Source: Actinomycetospora chiangmaiensis DSM 45062
GTDB taxonomy: Bacteria; Actinomycetota; Actinomycetes; Mycobacteriales; Pseudonocardiaceae
Assembly: GCF_000379625.1 (NCBI RefSeq)
Contig: NZ_KB903248.1
Location: 152,697-216,696, forward strand
Length of the DNA stretch: 64,000 nucleotides
Reading direction: 5' to 3'
The notes below the pieces were generated by a model. It was not told where the DNA came from. It did no database searches and saw only the letters and a list, made by a program, of their open reading frames with translations. Each line of letters opens with the position of its first letter. Position 1 is the stretch's first letter. The position numbers and the translations under genes were made by a program. This document shows, one piece after another, positions 62,406 through 64,000 of the stretch.

Positions 62406-62909
62406 TCACGGGGCGAGGCGTCGCATGCGCACGACCGCGACCCCCGCGGCGTCGAGCTCCCTCCCGGTCTCGACGTAGCCGTGCCGGGCGTAGAGCGCGA
62501 GGTTGCCGATACTGCGGTCGCCGGTCACCAGCGCCGACTCGACGCCCGGGGCGAGGTCCGCGTGGGCGGCGACGATGAGGGCTGTGCCGATTCCCTGCCC
62601 CTGCAGGTCGGGCGCCACCGAGCAGCGCGCGAAGCCGACCGGCCCGGGCCCGTCCACCCCGTGCAGCCGGACGCTGCCCACGAGTCGTGGACCGAGCCAC
62701 GCGGACCACCCCCGCGTGTCCGGGCGCGCGAGGTCGACGGCCAGCTCGTCGACCGTCTCCAGCAGCGGCGGGATGGCGAAGCTCCCGTAGAGCCGGCCCT
62801 CCGACAGGAACGCCGCGTACTGGACGGTCAGTGCCTCGCCCGCGTGCTCGGGCCGCAGCCGGTCGACGACGACCGGCACCGACCCGGCGTCGGGAAGAGG
62901 CGTACTCAC
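62406..62909 (-). CDS. GNAT-family acetyltransferase, coupled to yebC
   Basis: 167 residues from GTG 62909, whose GTGA overlaps the yebC stop. The acetyl-CoA-binding segment is [20 protein letters not shown]. The region [29 protein letters not shown] follows, and the N-terminus [20 protein letters not shown] starts the fold. The coupling with yebC is an uncommon arrangement and implies joint expression. Residues [11 protein letters not shown] near the start are encoded by a GACCCGGCGTCGGGAA repeat copy. Confidence 0.87.
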   Translation of the reverse strand: MSTPLPDAGSVPVVVDRLRPEHAGEALTVQYAAFLSEGRLYGSFAIPPLLETVDELAVDLARPDTRGWSAWLGPRLVGSVRLHGVDGPGPVGFARCSVAPDLQGQGIGTALIVAAHADLAPGVESALVTGDRSIGNLALYARHGYVETGRELDAAGVAVVRMRRLAP

Positions 62910-63664
62910 ACCTCGGCCATGACCTCGTCGGAGGCGTCGAAGTTGGAGTAGACGTTCTGGACGTCGTCGGAGTCCTCGAGGGCGTCGATGATGCGCAGCA
63001 CCTTGCGGGCGCCGTCGGCGTCGACCTCGACGTTCATCGACGGGACGAACGACGCCTCCGCCGACTCGTAGTCGATCCCGGCGTCCTGGAGCGCCTTGCG
63101 GACGGCCACGAGGTCGGTCGCCTCACTGAGGATCTCGAAGTTCTCGCCGAGGTCGTTGACCTCCTCGGCGCCGGCCTCGAGGACCGCGAGCAGGACGTCG
63201 TCCTCGGCGAGCTCGGTCCCGCCCTGCTCCTTGGCGACGATGATGACGCCCTTGCGGTTGAACAGGTAGGCGACCGACCCGGGGTCGGCCATCGCGCCGC
63301 CGTTGCGGCTCATCGCGATCCGGACCTCACCCGCCGCCCGGTTCTTGTTGTCGGTCAGGCACTCGATGAGCACCGCGACCCCACCCGGCGCGTAGCCCTC
63401 GTACGTGATCGCCTGGTAGTCGGCGCCGCCGGCCTCGGCCCCCGACCCACGCTTCACCGCACGGTCGATGTTGTCGTTCGGGACCGACGTCTTCTTCGCC
63501 TTCTGGATGGCGTCGTACAGCGTCGGGTTGGCGCCCGGGTCTCCCCCGCCCGTCCGCGCCGCGACCTCAATGTTCTTGATCAGCTTCGCGAACATCTTGC
63601 CGCGCTTGGCGTCGATGGCGGCCTTCTTGTGCTTCGTCGTCGCCCACTTGGAGTGGCCGCTCAT
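62906..63664 (-). CDS. yebC: YebC/PmpR-family transcription/translation factor
   Basis: 252 residues from ATG 63664. YebC signatures are [37 protein letters not shown], the [28 protein letters not shown] block, [26 protein letters not shown] and [28 protein letters not shown]. Acidic patches near the C-terminus match the family. YebC proteins act as regulators of RuvC-linked genes in some bacteria, and recent work links them to translation of polyproline tracts; the role here is inferred. The window has several proline-rich proteins. The 290 bp upstream contain a GTTCCCGACGGCGGG repeat copy at 63814. Confidence 0.95.
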   Translation of the reverse strand: MSGHSKWATTKHKKAAIDAKRGKMFAKLIKNIEVAARTGGGDPGANPTLYDAIQKAKKTSVPNDNIDRAVKRGSGAEAGGADYQAITYEGYAPGGVAVLIECLTDNKNRAAGEVRIAMSRNGGAMADPGSVAYLFNRKGVIIVAKEQGGTELAEDDVLLAVLEAGAEEVNDLGENFEILSEATDLVAVRKALQDAGIDYESAEASFVPSMNVEVDADGARKVLRIIDALEDSDDVQNVYSNFDASDEVMAEV

Positions 63665-63936
63665 GACTCTCCCGCCCTTCGTCGTCCGCGCGTGGCCGTG
63701 CGGCGCCGGGCCACCGCGATCCACGGGAAAGGGTGCCGACGCCGGCACGGGCGGCGAGGACCCGCTGCGGGGCCCGTCGCGCTCCTACCTCGACCGTCGA
63801 GTCTACCGGGCCCCTCTTCCCGACGGCGGGTCGTCCCCGGGCTTCCCTGGCCGGCCTCGGCTCGATAGATCGTGATCATTTCGTGATCTTCGGTGGCGGA
63901 CTGGGCTGGGGTTTTCCAGCCGTGACTGTCGGGGGT

Positions 63937-63952
63937 TCGAACTACAGTTCGG
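63937..63952 (+). promoter_or_regulatory. LexA/SOS box upstream of the right-edge gene
   Basis: TCGAACTACAGTTCGG matches the actinobacterial LexA consensus TCGAAC-N4-GTTCGA at 11 of 12 fixed positions. It ends four bases before an ATG at 63956. SOS control of that gene is predicted. Confidence 0.6.
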
Positions 63953-63955
63953 ATC

Positions 63956-64000
63956 ATGACGGCGGAGACGGTGTTCCCGGTGGGCGACGGGGTGTTCGAC
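63956..64000 (+). CDS. N-terminal fragment of an unidentified gene (cut by window edge)
   Basis: Only 15 codons: MTAETVFPVGDGVFD. No family can be assigned. The adjacent LexA-like box suggests a DNA-damage-inducible gene; in mycobacteria DUF222/HNH 13E12-type genes and others carry such boxes. The start ATG 63956 is consistent with the box position. Confidence 0.4.
   Translation, partial: MTAETVFPVGDGVFD

Overview
The window is high-GC DNA with GTG and TTG starts and many 4-base GTGA/ATGA gene overlaps. It comes from an actinobacterium, most likely the order Pseudonocardiales (Pseudonocardia or Actinomycetospora-like). This placement rests on gene content and gene order, not on a marker phylogeny. 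From memory, the backbone follows the Mycobacterium tuberculosis Rv2210c-Rv2236c order: ilvE, gcvT, pepA/B, E2 of 2-oxoacid dehydrogenase, lipB, lipA, DUF4191, RDD, glnA, glnE, glnA2, CaeA-type hydrolase, panB, phosphoglycerate-mutase-like, zinc ribbon, Nif3, ptpA, SURF1, cobD. F420-linked enzymes (an Fgd-like glucose-6-phosphate dehydrogenase and a second LLM oxidoreductase) fit this placement.

Layout. 1-14.5 kb: amino-acid, glycine-cleavage and lipoate genes (ilvE fragment, cupin, gcvT, pepA, lpdA, a double-lipoyl sucB, a TIGR01777 epimerase-like gene coupled to a flavin oxidoreductase, lipB, two CAP-domain secreted or anchored proteins, an F420 oxidoreductase, lipA, DUF4191). 14.5-25 kb: nitrogen block (RDD protein, glnA with a GlnR-type operator, a multidomain secreted protease, a PLP decarboxylase coupled to glnE, glnA2). 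25-34 kb: CaeA-like lipoprotein hydrolase, panB, DUF3140, fgd, esterase, several low-complexity membrane proteins, a PHA-synthase-like hydrolase. 34-46 kb: accessory metabolism and stress genes (lactate-monooxygenase-like enzyme, PrmC-like methyltransferase, patatin, HTH regulator, two SDRs, dihydroxyphthalate-decarboxylase-like gene and LysR, a small Hsp20/MerR operon with a frameshifted HesB-like gene, aldo/keto reductase, CsbD, OBAP/DUF1264, VOC, RibD-like). 46-56.6 kb: RNase P RNA, two transporters, a shortened SAM methyltransferase, the phosphoglycerate mutase / zinc ribbon / Nif3 operon, MarR and VOC, ptpA, fructosamine kinase, SURF1, cobD, tenA. 56.6-64 kb: MHS-family transporter, small conserved proteins, GNATs, an isolated serine recombinase, YebC, and the first 15 codons of a gene behind a LexA-like box.

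The most unusual signal is a set of short dispersed repeats, several of which sit inside reading frames. (a) A 63-bp perfect inverted repeat (26-bp arms) adds 21 codons to a methyltransferase gene. (b) A 28-nt repeat occurs five times, three of them translated (patatin, Nif3, PtpA). (c) A roughly 17-nt GTTCCCGACGACGGGTC repeat occurs at least eleven times. (d) A family of GTGAGYACT hairpins lies at the ends of three convergent gene pairs; in one pair both genes read into it. Together these look like a palindromic/REP-type repeat system able to colonise coding sequence. No CRISPR array, tRNA, insertion sequence or prophage was seen.
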